A stretch of 64,000 bases of DNA, taken from Bog-473 sp963726005 (GTDB lineage Bacteria; Actinomycetota; Acidimicrobiia; Acidimicrobiales; RAAP-2). Both the position numbers and the translations under genes were made by a program. This document shows positions 45,705 to 54,530 of the stretch, piece by piece (position 1 is the stretch's first letter; each line of letters begins with the position of its first letter). The notes under the pieces are model-generated. The model did no database searches, was not told where the DNA came from, and saw only the letters and a program-made list of their open reading frames with translations. The stretch is from the NCBI GenBank assembly GCA_963726005.1, contig CAVSAT010000004.1, forward strand, positions 806,001 through 870,000, read 5' to 3'.

Positions 45705-46997
45705 ATGAGGATTCCTGGGTTGGCGGGCAGGCACCGGCGTCGCCTCTCACGTGGTTTTGTTCGCCTGTGGGTTGGCTTCACTCTGGCGAGCACTGGTGAC
45801 GGGCTCATTCTGGGGGCCGTTCCGCTTCTCGCCGTCGTCGTCGATCCAAACCCGCTGGCAGTTTCTGCGGTCGCAGCCGCGGACAGCCTTCCGTGGCTAT
45901 TGGTGGCGCTCCCAGCTGGCGCGTTTGCCGACAGATTCGATCGAGGCCCGCTCATGGCGCTCGTGAACGTTCTGCGGGCTTTTGCCATCCTTGGCGCTGC
46001 GCTCTTGATCCTCAGCGGCGAAATGAATTTGGTTCGTCTGATCGTGGTCGTTCTCGTCAATGCCGGAGCGCGGGCGATCTACTATTCCTCGTATCAAGCC
46101 GTAGTTCCCGAACTCGTCGGATCCGAATCTCTCGAACGTGCAAACGGAGTGTTGACGGCCACGGAATCCGGCACCGAGTACCTGGTTGGCCCTGCCGTTG
46201 GAACCTCGCTGTTTGCGGCAAGCGCATCGATCCCCTTCCTGGCCGACACGATTGTGCTCATCATGTCGACGTTCCCCTTCTTGCGGCTCCACTCGAAGGC
46301 ACCTAGATCCGATGGATCGCCGACATCGGTCTGGGAGGGCGTGAGGCTCTTGTTTGCAGATCGCCGACTGCGAGTCCTCGTTGTCATGGTGAGCTGCATC
46401 GCTGGACTCCAGGGGATGGAGTTCGGCGTCCTCGTGCTGATCGCCACCAAGGTGTGGGGAGTCCGAACGGGGGCTTACGGACTCTTCCTTGCAGCGGGTG
46501 CGGTCGGCAGCGTGCTGGGGAGTTTCGCCTCAAATGGCCTGGTCAAGCGATTCGGGAGCGGCCTGACGCTCATCGGCGCCACGATCGCATCGGGTCTCGG
46601 ATATCTCATCATGGCCTCCGCGAATACGTGGAGAGTGGCCGGTCCCGGCTTCGTGCTTGTCGGCTTCGCCGTCACCGTGATTACGGTTGACGCAATCTCT
46701 CTCCGCCAGAGACTGACACCGCCAGAACTCATGGGACGAGTCGGCAGCGCGTGGCGAGGCATCGTCTGGGGTGCGGCGCCTATCGGCGCCCTTGCCGCGG
46801 GGACTCTGGCGTCAGTCGGGGGACTCCGACTGCCCATCGTGCTGGCGGGAATCCTGCAGTGCGCCGTCGCGATCCTGCTGGCTCGTCCCCTTCTCAAGAG
46901 CATCCGAGCCGGTGAAGAGGACGCCAGCCTCGATCTGGAGGGGCGTCACGCCATGCGGGTCGAGAACGATCGGACCTCCAATGCGGTCGGGGACTGA
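45705..46997 (+). CDS. MFS transporter (MFS_3, macrolide/siderophore-exporter-like)
   Basis: A 430-residue transporter with about 12 helices. The start MRIPGLAGRHRRRLSRGFVR leads into FVRLWVGFTLASTGDGLILG; the loop DRFDRGPLMALVNVLRA matches MFS_3 exporters, and SLRQRLTPPELMGRVGSAWR near the end is typical of this group (enterobactin or macrolide exporters). ATG 45705 has GGAAAGG five bases upstream and suits the family start; the frame is open to TTG 45576 with a non-conserved stretch. A possible leader peptide and hairpins lie upstream. Probably an efflux pump; substrate unknown. Confidence 0.82.
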   Translation: MRIPGLAGRHRRRLSRGFVRLWVGFTLASTGDGLILGAVPLLAVVVDPNPLAVSAVAAADSLPWLLVALPAGAFADRFDRGPLMALVNVLRAFAILGAALLILSGEMNLVRLIVVVLVNAGARAIYYSSYQAVVPELVGSESLERANGVLTATESGTEYLVGPAVGTSLFAASASIPFLADTIVLIMSTFPFLRLHSKAPRSDGSPTSVWEGVRLLFADRRLRVLVVMVSCIAGLQGMEFGVLVLIATKVWGVRTGAYGLFLAAGAVGSVLGSFASNGLVKRFGSGLTLIGATIASGLGYLIMASANTWRVAGPGFVLVGFAVTVITVDAISLRQRLTPPELMGRVGSAWRGIVWGAAPIGALAAGTLASVGGLRLPIVLAGILQCAVAILLARPLLKSIRAGEEDASLDLEGRHAMRVENDRTSNAVGD

Positions 46998-47260
46998 GAC
47001 TGCCGACGGAGGACACAGCGCGGCCCCACGCCTTTGATCGTGTGGCGTTTCGCAGTGCGCGTCGCCGTCGAGCAACGTTCCATTTGCGGAGCGGCAACGG
47101 GACGCCGGCGCGTCAACACGACTGATCAACCACCAGATGTCCGAGTGTGTCCTGCGCCGGATACGCCCGTTGAGGCTCCAACGGAGCGAGACCAAGGGCG
47201 GCCTTGCCAACCTGACACCTTTCGCACAGGATCACAGAGACCAAAAGGGAAGGATGAGTC

Positions 47261-47665
47261 ATGGAGATTGCGCCCAAGCCGCCGACCGCCAAGGGCCCAG
47301 ACGAGATGTTCACCGGCGACGTCTGGATCGATGCGGTCTACACCGGGATAGCGCCGTCGCTGGCCCGGGTGAACAACGTCCGCTTCAGCCCGGGTGCCCG
47401 CACCGCCTGGCACTCGCACGCCCTCGGACAGACGCTCTACGTCACTGACGGCATCGGACTGGTTCAAGCGAGGGGTGAAGCCATCTCTGAGATCCGGGCA
47501 GGCGACATCGTTCGAGCCCCCGCCGAAGAGGAGCACTGGCACGGGGCGACGCCTGACCATTTCATGACCCATCTCTCCATCACCGAAGGCACCGGCGACG
47601 CCGCGAAGCCCGAAGCCACCTGGGGCACCCACGTCACCGACGCCGAGTACCGCGGACACCGATAG
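47261..47665 (+). CDS. Small cupin-domain protein
   Basis: A 134-residue single cupin. Metal-site motif 1 is RFSPGARTAWHSHALGQTLY (His-X-His plus Gln in place of the usual Glu region) and motif 2 IRAGDIVRAPAEEEHWHGAT. The motif resembles the manganese cupins near carboxymuconolactone decarboxylase and bacterial hydroxynitrile lyases. AAGGATGAG precedes the ATG. No partner genes; the reaction is unknown. Confidence 0.8.
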   Translation: MEIAPKPPTAKGPDEMFTGDVWIDAVYTGIAPSLARVNNVRFSPGARTAWHSHALGQTLYVTDGIGLVQARGEAISEIRAGDIVRAPAEEEHWHGATPDHFMTHLSITEGTGDAAKPEATWGTHVTDAEYRGHR

Positions 47666-47842
47666 AAGGGTCCCGCGAAACGCCTTGGCGACGCAAGAGA
47701 AACCGCCGCTTACGGAACCGCACCCACAGACCCTTCGGGGTCAGCCGTGGTCGGGTTGTGAGTACCATGTCGGGGCTGATCGCTCGTCCCAAACGAGCGA
47801 GCTGTTGGCAGGACGGGTGAGAGGTCTGAGAATTGGGGCGGC

Positions 47843-48550
47843 ATGGGTTTGAGTCTGTCGGGTAGAAGACCAGACGTCGTCACATCGGAGGGACCTGGCA
47901 CGGGCAACTTCTTGCAGCCGCGTTGGGGGGACCATCCCTGGGGGGAGGGGACGCTCCGGGACCGCTTCGACGTGGTTCTGCCGCTGATCCGTGGTGGGAC
48001 CGTCCTCGACGTCGGCTGCGCGTCTCGCTACGGAAGGCCCGATTGGTTGCATGGCCTGCTCGTCGAGAGCTTTCCCGAAGTGGTCGGGATCGACATCGAC
48101 GAAGAAACGATCGTCGCCCTCCAGGCGAAGGGGCTCGACGTCTGTTTGGCCGACGCTCAGGACTTTGACCTGGATCGGAAGTTCGACACCGTCTTTGCAG
48201 GCGAAATCATCGAGCACCTTGACGACTTCCACGGGTTCCTCACCAGTGTGCGTCGCCACCTCACGCCTGGTGGCCAGCTCGTCCTCACTACGCCGAACGT
48301 GTTCTACATCGGCGGCTTCGTCTACCGCTGGGGAGGCCACGGCCAAGTCCACCCCGAACATACATGCTGGTTCTGCGAAGACACGCTCCGTCGCGTGCTT
48401 GCGATCAACGGCTACTCGCACGTCGAGATTGCGTTCAGCGGTCACAGAAGCCCGACGGCACTACGCAGGGCCGCCACTCTGGCGGCACGACATGTGCTTC
48501 CGGCTCGGTTGGCGCTCGACACGTTGATCGCCGTCGCCACTGCCGACTAA
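47843..48550 (+). CDS. Class I SAM-dependent methyltransferase
   Basis: A 235-residue protein with Rossmann motif I GGTVLDVGCASRYGRPD, acidic end of strand 2 VGIDIDEETI, motif II-III FDTVFAGEIIEHLDDFHGFL and GGQLVLTTPNVFYIGG. This is the UbiE/Coq3-like methyltransferase layout with the EHL-DD pattern of glycan- or lipid-linked methyltransferases. No neighbouring biosynthetic genes give a substrate. ATG lacks a clear ribosome binding site. Confidence 0.82.
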   Translation: MGLSLSGRRPDVVTSEGPGTGNFLQPRWGDHPWGEGTLRDRFDVVLPLIRGGTVLDVGCASRYGRPDWLHGLLVESFPEVVGIDIDEETIVALQAKGLDVCLADAQDFDLDRKFDTVFAGEIIEHLDDFHGFLTSVRRHLTPGGQLVLTTPNVFYIGGFVYRWGGHGQVHPEHTCWFCEDTLRRVLAINGYSHVEIAFSGHRSPTALRRAATLAARHVLPARLALDTLIAVATAD

Positions 48551-49541
48551 ACCGGTAAGCGGCACAGGCCGCTGACTGGACTGGTTCGCAATTCGTCCAT
48601 GACCGTCCCCCAGATTCCGCTCGAAATCAACGAAGGTTGATTTGCGGGGTCCAACCGGAAGGCAGGCGTAGGAACCCTGCGCATTCGGCGCAACACTCTC
48701 GATAGTTGAGTAGGTGTCGCCAGGTCAGGTTGGCCAAACCGTGCCCGACGACCGAACCACCGTGATTCAAGAGTTCAAGCCTGAACTCCTTCTCGTTTTA
48801 CCGCATATGGCATCTTGAAACCCGGCCCCCGATCTCCGAGAACGACATACAAATGGCAAAACCCGCGGTCCGAGGCACCGGGCCATTCTGCCCCGCAATG
48901 TTGATCGGCCTGATTTAGGTTCAAGTTCCTCTACCAGGGAGTTTCGGTCCTGCAACGAGGTTTGGAACGGGGACTTTGGGGAATGGAACTGCGGTCGTGG
49001 TCTCACAATGTCTTCGCTTCCCCGGTCAGCTTCAGCGTGCCCCTTCATGGGAAGCGCGTCAACGCCAAGCCCTCGACTTCTGCGAGCGTTCTCGCTGCGC
49101 CCTTATTACCGAGGTATCGAGGTATGAGCGGGGCAGCGATGGTTGGCAGTTGATCTCGGGAGCACTCGACTTCTGCAGCGAAGTTCCCCCGATCTTGGAG
49201 CAATCTCGAGACTGGTCGACGGCCTGGCGTTCAGTGGTGAATGCGTGCGGTCGCGTCCCATTGTTGGCAAATGCGGGCAAAAAGAAGCGAGCCCTTGGGA
49301 AGTCTCAGATGATGAACTACGTCGTGTCGGGTCTCCAGACCGGGCACGTCGTGGACTTGCAATTGCCGCTTGGTCTTCCACCGTGCTGCCCCTGAACGTT
49401 GCCGTCAGTTCCCGGGCGTAGAACATGATCCAGCTTGAAGTCCTGTCAGAACGGCGTGAGGCATGACTGATCGTCCGGCGAACGCCAACGCGCGAACTGG
49501 GCACCTGGCGTCCATGACCGTTGGCTGGACATACTGCGTTC
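48551..49541. other. 991-bp stretch without a supported gene
   Basis: Open frames on both strands here (for example 48976-49395 plus and 49106-49552 minus) are rich in Arg, Ser and Pro, lack ribosome binding sites and match no family I know. The sequence has lower GC than the genes around it. A decayed gene or a non-coding region are both possible. The only local structure seen is a short tandem CGAGGTAT near 49110. Confidence 0.5.
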
Positions 49542-50357
49542 GTGGTGATCACTCACGAATCTCACGAACAGATACTTGAGGCGATCAACGACAGAAGCCA
49601 AGACGTCGTCGACATCCTGAGGGGACTCGACGATAACGAGCTGCATCAGCCTTCTGAACTACCGCATTGGAGCCGCCTCGCGATCGCATGCCATCTTCGA
49701 TTTGGGGCCGATGCACTGGCTCGAATGACGCGCTCCGCCTTGGAAGGTGAGCCGGTGGCGTACTACCCCGAAGGTCGTGAAGCACAGCGGGCCCGGACAC
49801 TGGAGCCCCTCTCCGGCGAATCACCCCAAGGCGTGGTGGAGTCATTGGCACTTCTCAGTGAGGAACTCCACCAGGCATGGATCGCACTCGACGCCGGCGC
49901 CTGGACCGTGGACGTCGTCGAGCCCCCGCAGAACCCTGATCTCGGTCCCGTCTCTCTCGGCCGTCTTCCGCTCCTCAGACTCACTGAGGTCGAGGTGCAC
50001 GGTTCCGACCTGGGGCTGAACTTGGCCGATTGGAGCGAGATCTTCGTCAACGTCGTGCTCCCGATGCGCCTTGAGTGGTTGAATATTCGCCGAACCAACC
50101 ATCGAGCATTCGACACTGATCTCGAAGGCTCGTGGTTACTTGTGGCCACCGACGGACCCACCCACAAGGTGCGCGTAAATGGTGCCGCCGTCGAGTCCCG
50201 ACCGGCGAGTCCCGATGCTTCGGCGAGGGCAGTCATAGAAGCCAGCAGCCGCGACCTTCTGGCCCTGCTCCTTGGCCGGACCCCCCATACTCCACCAGTT
50301 ATCAGGGGCGATGTTGCCTTCGGGACATTCTTCCGCCGGGCGTTTCCTGGTCCTTAG
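49542..50357 (+). CDS. DinB-like maleylpyruvate isomerase family protein (mycothiol-dependent type)
   Basis: A 271-residue protein whose first half has the helical bundle of the mycothiol-dependent isomerase family: LRGLDDNELHQPSELPHWSR, then IACHLRFGADALARMTRSAL, in which the spaced His residues bind zinc. The C-terminal part (VEVHGSDLGLNLADWSEIFV) is the usual second domain. Mycothiol use fits the mca gene at 9.6 kb. The start is GTG 49542 or the next GTG; TTG 49521 is also open. Its substrate is unknown, as gentisate-pathway genes are absent. Confidence 0.75.
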   Translation: MVITHESHEQILEAINDRSQDVVDILRGLDDNELHQPSELPHWSRLAIACHLRFGADALARMTRSALEGEPVAYYPEGREAQRARTLEPLSGESPQGVVESLALLSEELHQAWIALDAGAWTVDVVEPPQNPDLGPVSLGRLPLLRLTEVEVHGSDLGLNLADWSEIFVNVVLPMRLEWLNIRRTNHRAFDTDLEGSWLLVATDGPTHKVRVNGAAVESRPASPDASARAVIEASSRDLLALLLGRTPHTPPVIRGDVAFGTFFRRAFPGP

Positions 50358-50422
50358 GGTTTCTGAGCATCCCAAACGGCGGCAGGGACATTCAAGGGTG
50401 CGGCTGCAGCAGAATCGGTTGC

Positions 50423-50995
50423 ATGCGTCTGGGCATCGCACATCACTTCGGCTGGGCGGTTGCTGTCATGGCCTCAGCGGACCACCAGGTCGTCGACCGT
50501 CGGAGAGTCGAGTTGATCGGACCTGGTTTGCCGTCGGCACCGATCCACCACCAAGGTGGCCCACACCTCCTTCACCGATCGGCGGAGCCTCTCGACAACA
50601 ACGCTCTTGCTGCGTTGGTGGCGGAAGTGCGAGCGTCGGTGATCCGGGCAACGTCGACGGCACTGGACACACTCGCGACCGCGTCGCCCGAACCGATCGT
50701 CTCGATCTCGCTTCGAGCATGGCCGGTTGACTTCCCCGAGGACATCGCCGTCCAACGTCGCGTTCCATATGAGAGCCGCGCTGACTCCGTCATGTACTGT
50801 CAAGTGCTGGCCGCACTCGCACGCGCACGCGGCTGGGCGGTCCACCTCTACAACGCAAAGGACATCGAGGACGATGCTGCGCGCATCCTGGGTGAGCGAG
50901 CGGACGCGGTGCTTCACGGACCGCGGGCAACTTTGGGACCACCGTGGTCCAAGGATCATCGCATCGCGCTCGCTGCAACGATCGTGCTCGCTTGA
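50423..50995 (+). CDS. Conserved actinobacterial protein of unknown function, 190 aa
   Basis: ATG starts MRLGIAHHFGWAVAVMASAD, followed by HQVVDRRRVELIGPGLPSAP, LRAWPVDFPEDIAVQRRVPY, and a C-terminal part ending KDHRIALAATIVLA. This string is familiar from many actinobacterial hypothetical proteins of the same length. The middle helices (DNNALAALVAEVRASVIRAT) and the alpha/beta pattern suggest a Rossmann-like or RNase H-like fold, but no catalytic set is certain. CAGAAT seven bases upstream may be a leaderless -10 box. Confidence 0.65.
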   Translation: MRLGIAHHFGWAVAVMASADHQVVDRRRVELIGPGLPSAPIHHQGGPHLLHRSAEPLDNNALAALVAEVRASVIRATSTALDTLATASPEPIVSISLRAWPVDFPEDIAVQRRVPYESRADSVMYCQVLAALARARGWAVHLYNAKDIEDDAARILGERADAVLHGPRATLGPPWSKDHRIALAATIVLA

Positions 50996-51299
50996 ATCAG
51001 CACCGGGAGACGCCGATCCGGCGAGGGGACGGCTGCCCTTCGGCGACCTTACGTGGTCGACTTTCGTCCTATGTGGTTCTCCCGCAACCTCTCGGCGGTC
51101 AAGCGGGACTCCAGGGGCATTTGGATCCCGATGGGGAGCTGATGGTGGCGCGAGGCGTCACACTCGGGGCAAGTCAGTACCCAGCGCCCGTCTGCTGTTG
51201 ACGAAATGTTCGGATTATGTGGAGTCCGCAATTTTCAGAGTCCTTCCTGAGAGGCGGTCGTTCTTGGCCAACCCCTGGTCACTGCTGTGGTCGGGCTTG
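50996..51299. other. 304-bp spacer, nothing recognised
   Basis: Tail region between the conserved unknown gene and a minus-strand gene. No convincing frame, hairpin or promoter was found. Confidence 0.4.
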
Positions 51300-51563
51300 T
51301 TACCAGTTATCCAACGCATGGGAGTGGATTTCGATAATCGCCATCAGGTTGCTCAAGCGGTCGAATACCGCATCGATGTCGCCAGAAGGATGAGTGATCG
51401 CCCGCTGAGCGGTCAGCGCGACTTCGCCGCAGGTCCTCAACATGGTGGCAACTCGTGATCCGAGTTCCAAATCCGGGCACGCGTTCGTCGCGATCCAGGC
51501 CGTCGCATCCCTGGCGGCCGCTCCCAGCTCGTCCGACGCCGCCAGCACGGTGAGTTCGTTCAC
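51300..51563 (-). CDS. Small helical protein of unknown function
   Basis: From a GTG the frame gives 87 residues with a clear helical pattern: LAASDELGAAARDATAWIAT, NACPDLELGSRVATMLRTCG, EVALTAQRAITHPSGDIDAV, then FDRLSNLMAIIEIHSHALDN. The ELGSR-ATML and HSHALDNW pieces look like a conserved actinobacterial family, without known role. The frame continues upstream to ATG 51662 with an unlikely N-terminus. Two Cys are present. No ribosome binding site decides the start. Confidence 0.5.
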   Translation of the reverse strand: MNELTVLAASDELGAAARDATAWIATNACPDLELGSRVATMLRTCGEVALTAQRAITHPSGDIDAVFDRLSNLMAIIEIHSHALDNW

Positions 51564-52096
51564 CTTCAACGACGCTGAGAACCGGCGCTCTGCGCTCGTC
51601 ACGCATCTCAGGCAGGGTGTTGCCTTGATGAGCCAGTGCTGTGCAGTTAGTTCTCTATCCATGGACCTAGGCGAGCTCTTCAGGGCGTCTGGCTGTCATA
51701 GTCGCTGATCGAGCACGGTTGCACAATGGGTGTGATTGATGATCGCCAGGACCTGCGGCGATGTGGAGCGCGCGTCGGTAATCCTTCAAGCGGGGTTCGC
51801 GGAATCGTCACGTCGCATGTCCGGTCGTCACGCCGCATCCAACGGTTTGGGCGGTGTGCCCGGTTCAGTCGGGTCGGCTCCGTTTCGGCGAAGTTTGGGG
51901 TGTCAGCATCCAGACGTAGCAGCGGTGGCGATCCCAGGACCACGGAGTCGTCGTCGCCGGCCCTCGCCTCACACTCGTCTCACGACACCCGGGTCGGGCG
52001 CCAGCTGCCGTCGCTTCCCTTGCTGCGGTTGGTGCTGCCGTCTCCAACCCCCCGATAGGGGTGGTCACGTTCGGGACAACAGTTCAAGATGACGCC
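51564..52096. other. 533-bp stretch without a supported gene
   Basis: Arg/Ser-rich open frames occur on both strands but none shows protein-like composition over its length. No terminator or repeat stands out. Confidence 0.4.
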
Positions 52097-52357
52097 ATGA
52101 CTCAACAGCACGGGTGGATCAGCTACACGGGCAGCAGCGACAACTCACATCTATCCGAGGAACACCGACAGATGGCGGAGGAGCGAGTCCGCCTCAGGGG
52201 TCAACTACTGGGTGTCGTCCAGGTGAGGGTGTTCGAAAATGGGTGCGAACCCTTCGTCACATTCCCTCAGGGTGCGGTTCTCGGGGTTGAGACTGATCAA
52301 TCGGTGATTGCGAAGATGGTCGCGAGGGCTCGCACTGAGCTGGTCGACTGGCGGTAG
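52097..52357 (+). CDS. Small orphan protein, 86 aa
   Basis: ATG begins MTQQHGWISYTGSSDNSHLS and the frame ends RTELVDWR. The composition is protein-like, with a beta-hairpin-like centre (RGQLLGVVQVRVFENG, CEPFVTFPQGAVLG) and a terminal helix. It is the first of three short plus-strand genes within 760 bases. A GTG 36 bases upstream is open too. No family recognised. Confidence 0.45.
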   Translation: MTQQHGWISYTGSSDNSHLSEEHRQMAEERVRLRGQLLGVVQVRVFENGCEPFVTFPQGAVLGVETDQSVIAKMVARARTELVDWR

Positions 52358-52462
52358 GCAGGCGCTCCGACCTGGACCGGTCCCGACAGCTCCAGTTCAC
52401 CCACACGGGGCGGCGGCGTGGAAGAGCGTCTTTGGGCGTTACAGCTTTTGCATTTTCAGACT

Positions 52463-52636
52463 ATGACCACGGACCAAGCAGTTTGCCGAGCGATCAGCCT
52501 GGGATGTCCGGCGCGCCACAATCACATGGCCCGCGCAACGATGGGCCACGATCCGGAGTGTGCCGGGATGGATGACCACGTTCACCTTGTCTGCGGCTAT
52601 CCCGACTGTCTCAACACATGGGTGGTACCGATTTAA
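52463..52636 (+). CDS. Tiny Cys/His-rich protein, 57 aa
   Basis: ATG gives MTTDQAVCRAISLGCPARHN, then HMARATMGHDPECAGMDDHV and HLVCGYPDCLNTWVVPI. Five Cys and five His in 57 residues, in pairs that could bind one or two zinc ions (C-X6-C, C-X4-C near the end). A zinc-ribbon-like fold is inference. The frame is open to GTG 52418. No ribosome binding site is visible, so translation is not certain. Confidence 0.4.
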   Translation: MTTDQAVCRAISLGCPARHNHMARATMGHDPECAGMDDHVHLVCGYPDCLNTWVVPI

Positions 52637-52647
52637 GCTCTGCTGCC

Positions 52648-52851
52648 ATGCCAGCTCATGACGTCACGATGAACCTGTCCCACCCGATCACCGTAATGAA
52701 CGTGGACGTGGAGTTCGAGGTCCGCTCTGACGGCGAGTTGATGGGGAAGGTCCAGATCAGCAAAGGCGGTATCGACTGGACACCGTTCAAGTCTCATCCG
52801 CGCACAGCGACCTGGGAGCAGTTCTCCGCTTGGATGGAGGGAACCGCCTAG
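52648..52851 (+). CDS. Small conserved protein, 67 aa
   Basis: ATG starts MPAHDVTMNLSHPITVMNVD, followed by VEFEVRSDGELMGKVQISKG and GIDWTPFKSHPRTATWEQFS. The VEFEV-DG-LMGK-QISKGGIDW pattern is shared by a family of about 65-residue bacterial proteins that I recall only as hypothetical. It looks like a small beta-sheet with a C-terminal helix, possibly nucleic-acid binding. It lies 11 bases after the tiny Cys/His-rich gene. Confidence 0.55.
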   Translation: MPAHDVTMNLSHPITVMNVDVEFEVRSDGELMGKVQISKGGIDWTPFKSHPRTATWEQFSAWMEGTA

Positions 52852-52904
52852 ACCGCAGGTGCGCCCATTCGTTGGATGTCGTGATCCGCTGTGTCAGTGA
52901 CTGA

Positions 52905-53681
52905 TCAGGATGTCTGAGGCACATAGGTCGGCGGGCTTCGCGTCAAAAAATCTCCCTCGATCGGCACGCAGAGAGGGGCAATCTTCTTTGGCAGCGTGCA
53001 GGAGAGTAACGAGATGTTCACGCTCGAGGAGTTTGAGAAGGCCAGCTGCGGATACACCACGGCACCGATCGAGGTGAGGGACCCGCCTGACCCTGTGCCA
53101 GTTCCTACGGTGCCAGGTGGGTCGCTGAACGCTACGACATCCGATGTCAGCTGCTTCGTGTTCTCCGTGGGAGACGTCGGAGGACACGTTTCCCCGCCGG
53201 ACGAAGCAAAGGAGGCAGCGGCTGAGTGCGGAAAGAGCGCGCACACGAGATCGGCACCCGGAATGTGACCGGTGTATTCACCTTGAACCTCCACGAGCGA
53301 CGCGCCCTTGGGCGCGATGGATTGCGAATAATCAGCACTTCCAGGTGGGAAGACATCGAGCTTTTGGCCGCCATCGGCTGCGACCAACGCTTCGCACGCC
53401 CAACCCGACGGGCCGAGGACAGTCATCAAGCCATTCGAGTAGAACCTGAGTCCCTTCGCTGAACCGCTAGCGGTCAATTGCCGGGCCACGAAGGGCTCTC
53501 CGGGCGAGCCGGCGCCGTAAGTCGTCTTACAGGAGATGACGGGCAGGACGATAAACGGTGGTGACGATCCCGTTCGTTGCTTGGCGGTGCGATGTCCCGA
53601 AGCGCTGACTGGTGCGGCCAGCTGGCACAGCGCGACGATCGTCAGGATCGAAACAATCACCGGGTTGAGGCTGCGTCTCAT
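52905..53681 (-). CDS. Secreted protein of unknown function, 258 aa
   Basis: From ATG 53681 a signal peptide is clear (MRRSLNPVIVSILTIVALCQ, then LAAPVSA). The mature part contains Cys residues in ISCKTTYG, GWACEALV, LVCALFPH, GETCPPTS, LLSCTLPK and LCVPIE, about six or seven, likely disulfide bonded outside. Gly/Ser/Thr-rich stretches suggest a beta-rich extracellular domain. No family recognised; neighbours face the other way. Confidence 0.6.
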   Translation of the reverse strand: MRRSLNPVIVSILTIVALCQLAAPVSASGHRTAKQRTGSSPPFIVLPVISCKTTYGAGSPGEPFVARQLTASGSAKGLRFYSNGLMTVLGPSGWACEALVAADGGQKLDVFPPGSADYSQSIAPKGASLVEVQGEYTGHIPGADLVCALFPHSAAASFASSGGETCPPTSPTENTKQLTSDVVAFSDPPGTVGTGTGSGGSLTSIGAVVYPQLAFSNSSSVNISLLSCTLPKKIAPLCVPIEGDFLTRSPPTYVPQTS

Positions 53682-53881
53682 GCACGGAGCGTAGTAATGA
53701 GCGCCTGGGGGGGATAGGGAACCTCTGCAACACCGGCCGGCTTCACACTTGGACCACGGACGCCGACTGGCTCGGAGTTGGGGATGCCTCAGTTCGCCGT
53801 TCGTGTGCACACGCGGAACATCTAAGCGGCGTCGGGTCCCACCAGCTAACCTTGATCCTCACGCGACCCGAGGAGGCGCCA

Positions 53882-54493
53882 ATGCAAGATATGAACTCCT
53901 CCTATCCGGCGAATTTCAGCTTCGACGCCCCAGAGAAGGTCGCCAACTGGCGACCGATTGTCAACTGGTTGCTTGCGATCCCACATCTCGTGATCCTCTA
54001 CGGATTGAGGATCCTCGCGCAGGTAGTCGGCGTCATTTCTTGGTTTACGGTCCTCTTCACCGGCGAACTCCCGGAGAGCTTCGCCAACATCCAAGCGATG
54101 TATATGCGATATGAACTCCGTACGTACACGTTCTTCCTATTCATGTGCGAGGAGTACCCGCCCTTCGCCTTTGGAATGACGCCGACCGACAGTGGTGAGG
54201 ACGCCCGCGTACGGGTCGAGTTCCAGCCTCAGCTCGATGATCGCAACCGCCTCACCGTCGCGTTCCGGATCATCCTCGTTATTCCGCACCTCATCGCACT
54301 GTTTGTGCTGGAGATCGTTGCGACGATCATGACCGTAATCGCTTTGTTCGTTGTGCTCTTCACGGGCCGGTGGCCCGAAGGAATGCGAGCTTTCGTCCTC
54401 AACGTCATGCGCTGGTATCTGCGCGTTCAGACCTACTATTTGCTACTCACGGACGAGTATCCGCCATTTGAACTCGAACCACAGGCCCCATAG
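53882..54493 (+). CDS. DUF4389 membrane protein with duplicated domain
   Basis: A 203-residue protein made of two similar halves. Each has a beta-strand start (YPANFSFDAPEK; VRVEFQPQLDDRNRLTVAFR), a hydrophobic helix pair (VNWLLAIPHLVILYGLRILA; IILVIPHLIALFVLEIVATI), an FTG turn (VLFTGELPE; VLFTGRWPEGM), and an aromatic end with EYPPF. This is the DUF4389 arrangement. GAGGAGG precedes the ATG by seven bases. A terminator hairpin follows. Function unknown; probably an inner-membrane protein. Confidence 0.85.
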   Translation: MQDMNSSYPANFSFDAPEKVANWRPIVNWLLAIPHLVILYGLRILAQVVGVISWFTVLFTGELPESFANIQAMYMRYELRTYTFFLFMCEEYPPFAFGMTPTDSGEDARVRVEFQPQLDDRNRLTVAFRIILVIPHLIALFVLEIVATIMTVIALFVVLFTGRWPEGMRAFVLNVMRWYLRVQTYYLLLTDEYPPFELEPQAP

Positions 54494-54501
54494 CCCGCGC
54501 C

Positions 54502-54530
54502 GTCACCGTCCGGTTCGCCGGGACGGTGAC
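54502..54530 (+). terminator. Hairpin terminator after the DUF4389 gene
   Basis: Perfect 10-base arms GTCACCGTCC and GGACGGTGAC with a 9-base loop, starting eight bases after the stop codon and followed by TTATATT. Confidence 0.75.

Noticed and set aside
48880..48960. TTCAAGT-containing stretch resembling a tRNA T-arm near 48918
   Set aside because: The flanking bases do not pair into a T-stem and no acceptor or anticodon stem can be drawn.
48976..49552. Overlapping frames of 139 and 148 codons on opposite strands
   Set aside because: No ribosome binding site, biased Arg/Ser content and no recognisable family. Left as a gene-free stretch.
45309..51735. GGTTGCACAATGG occurring at about 45316 and 51717 as a possible pair of attachment sites
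   Set aside because: A 13-base match is expected by chance in a window of this size, and no integrase or further similarity flanks it.
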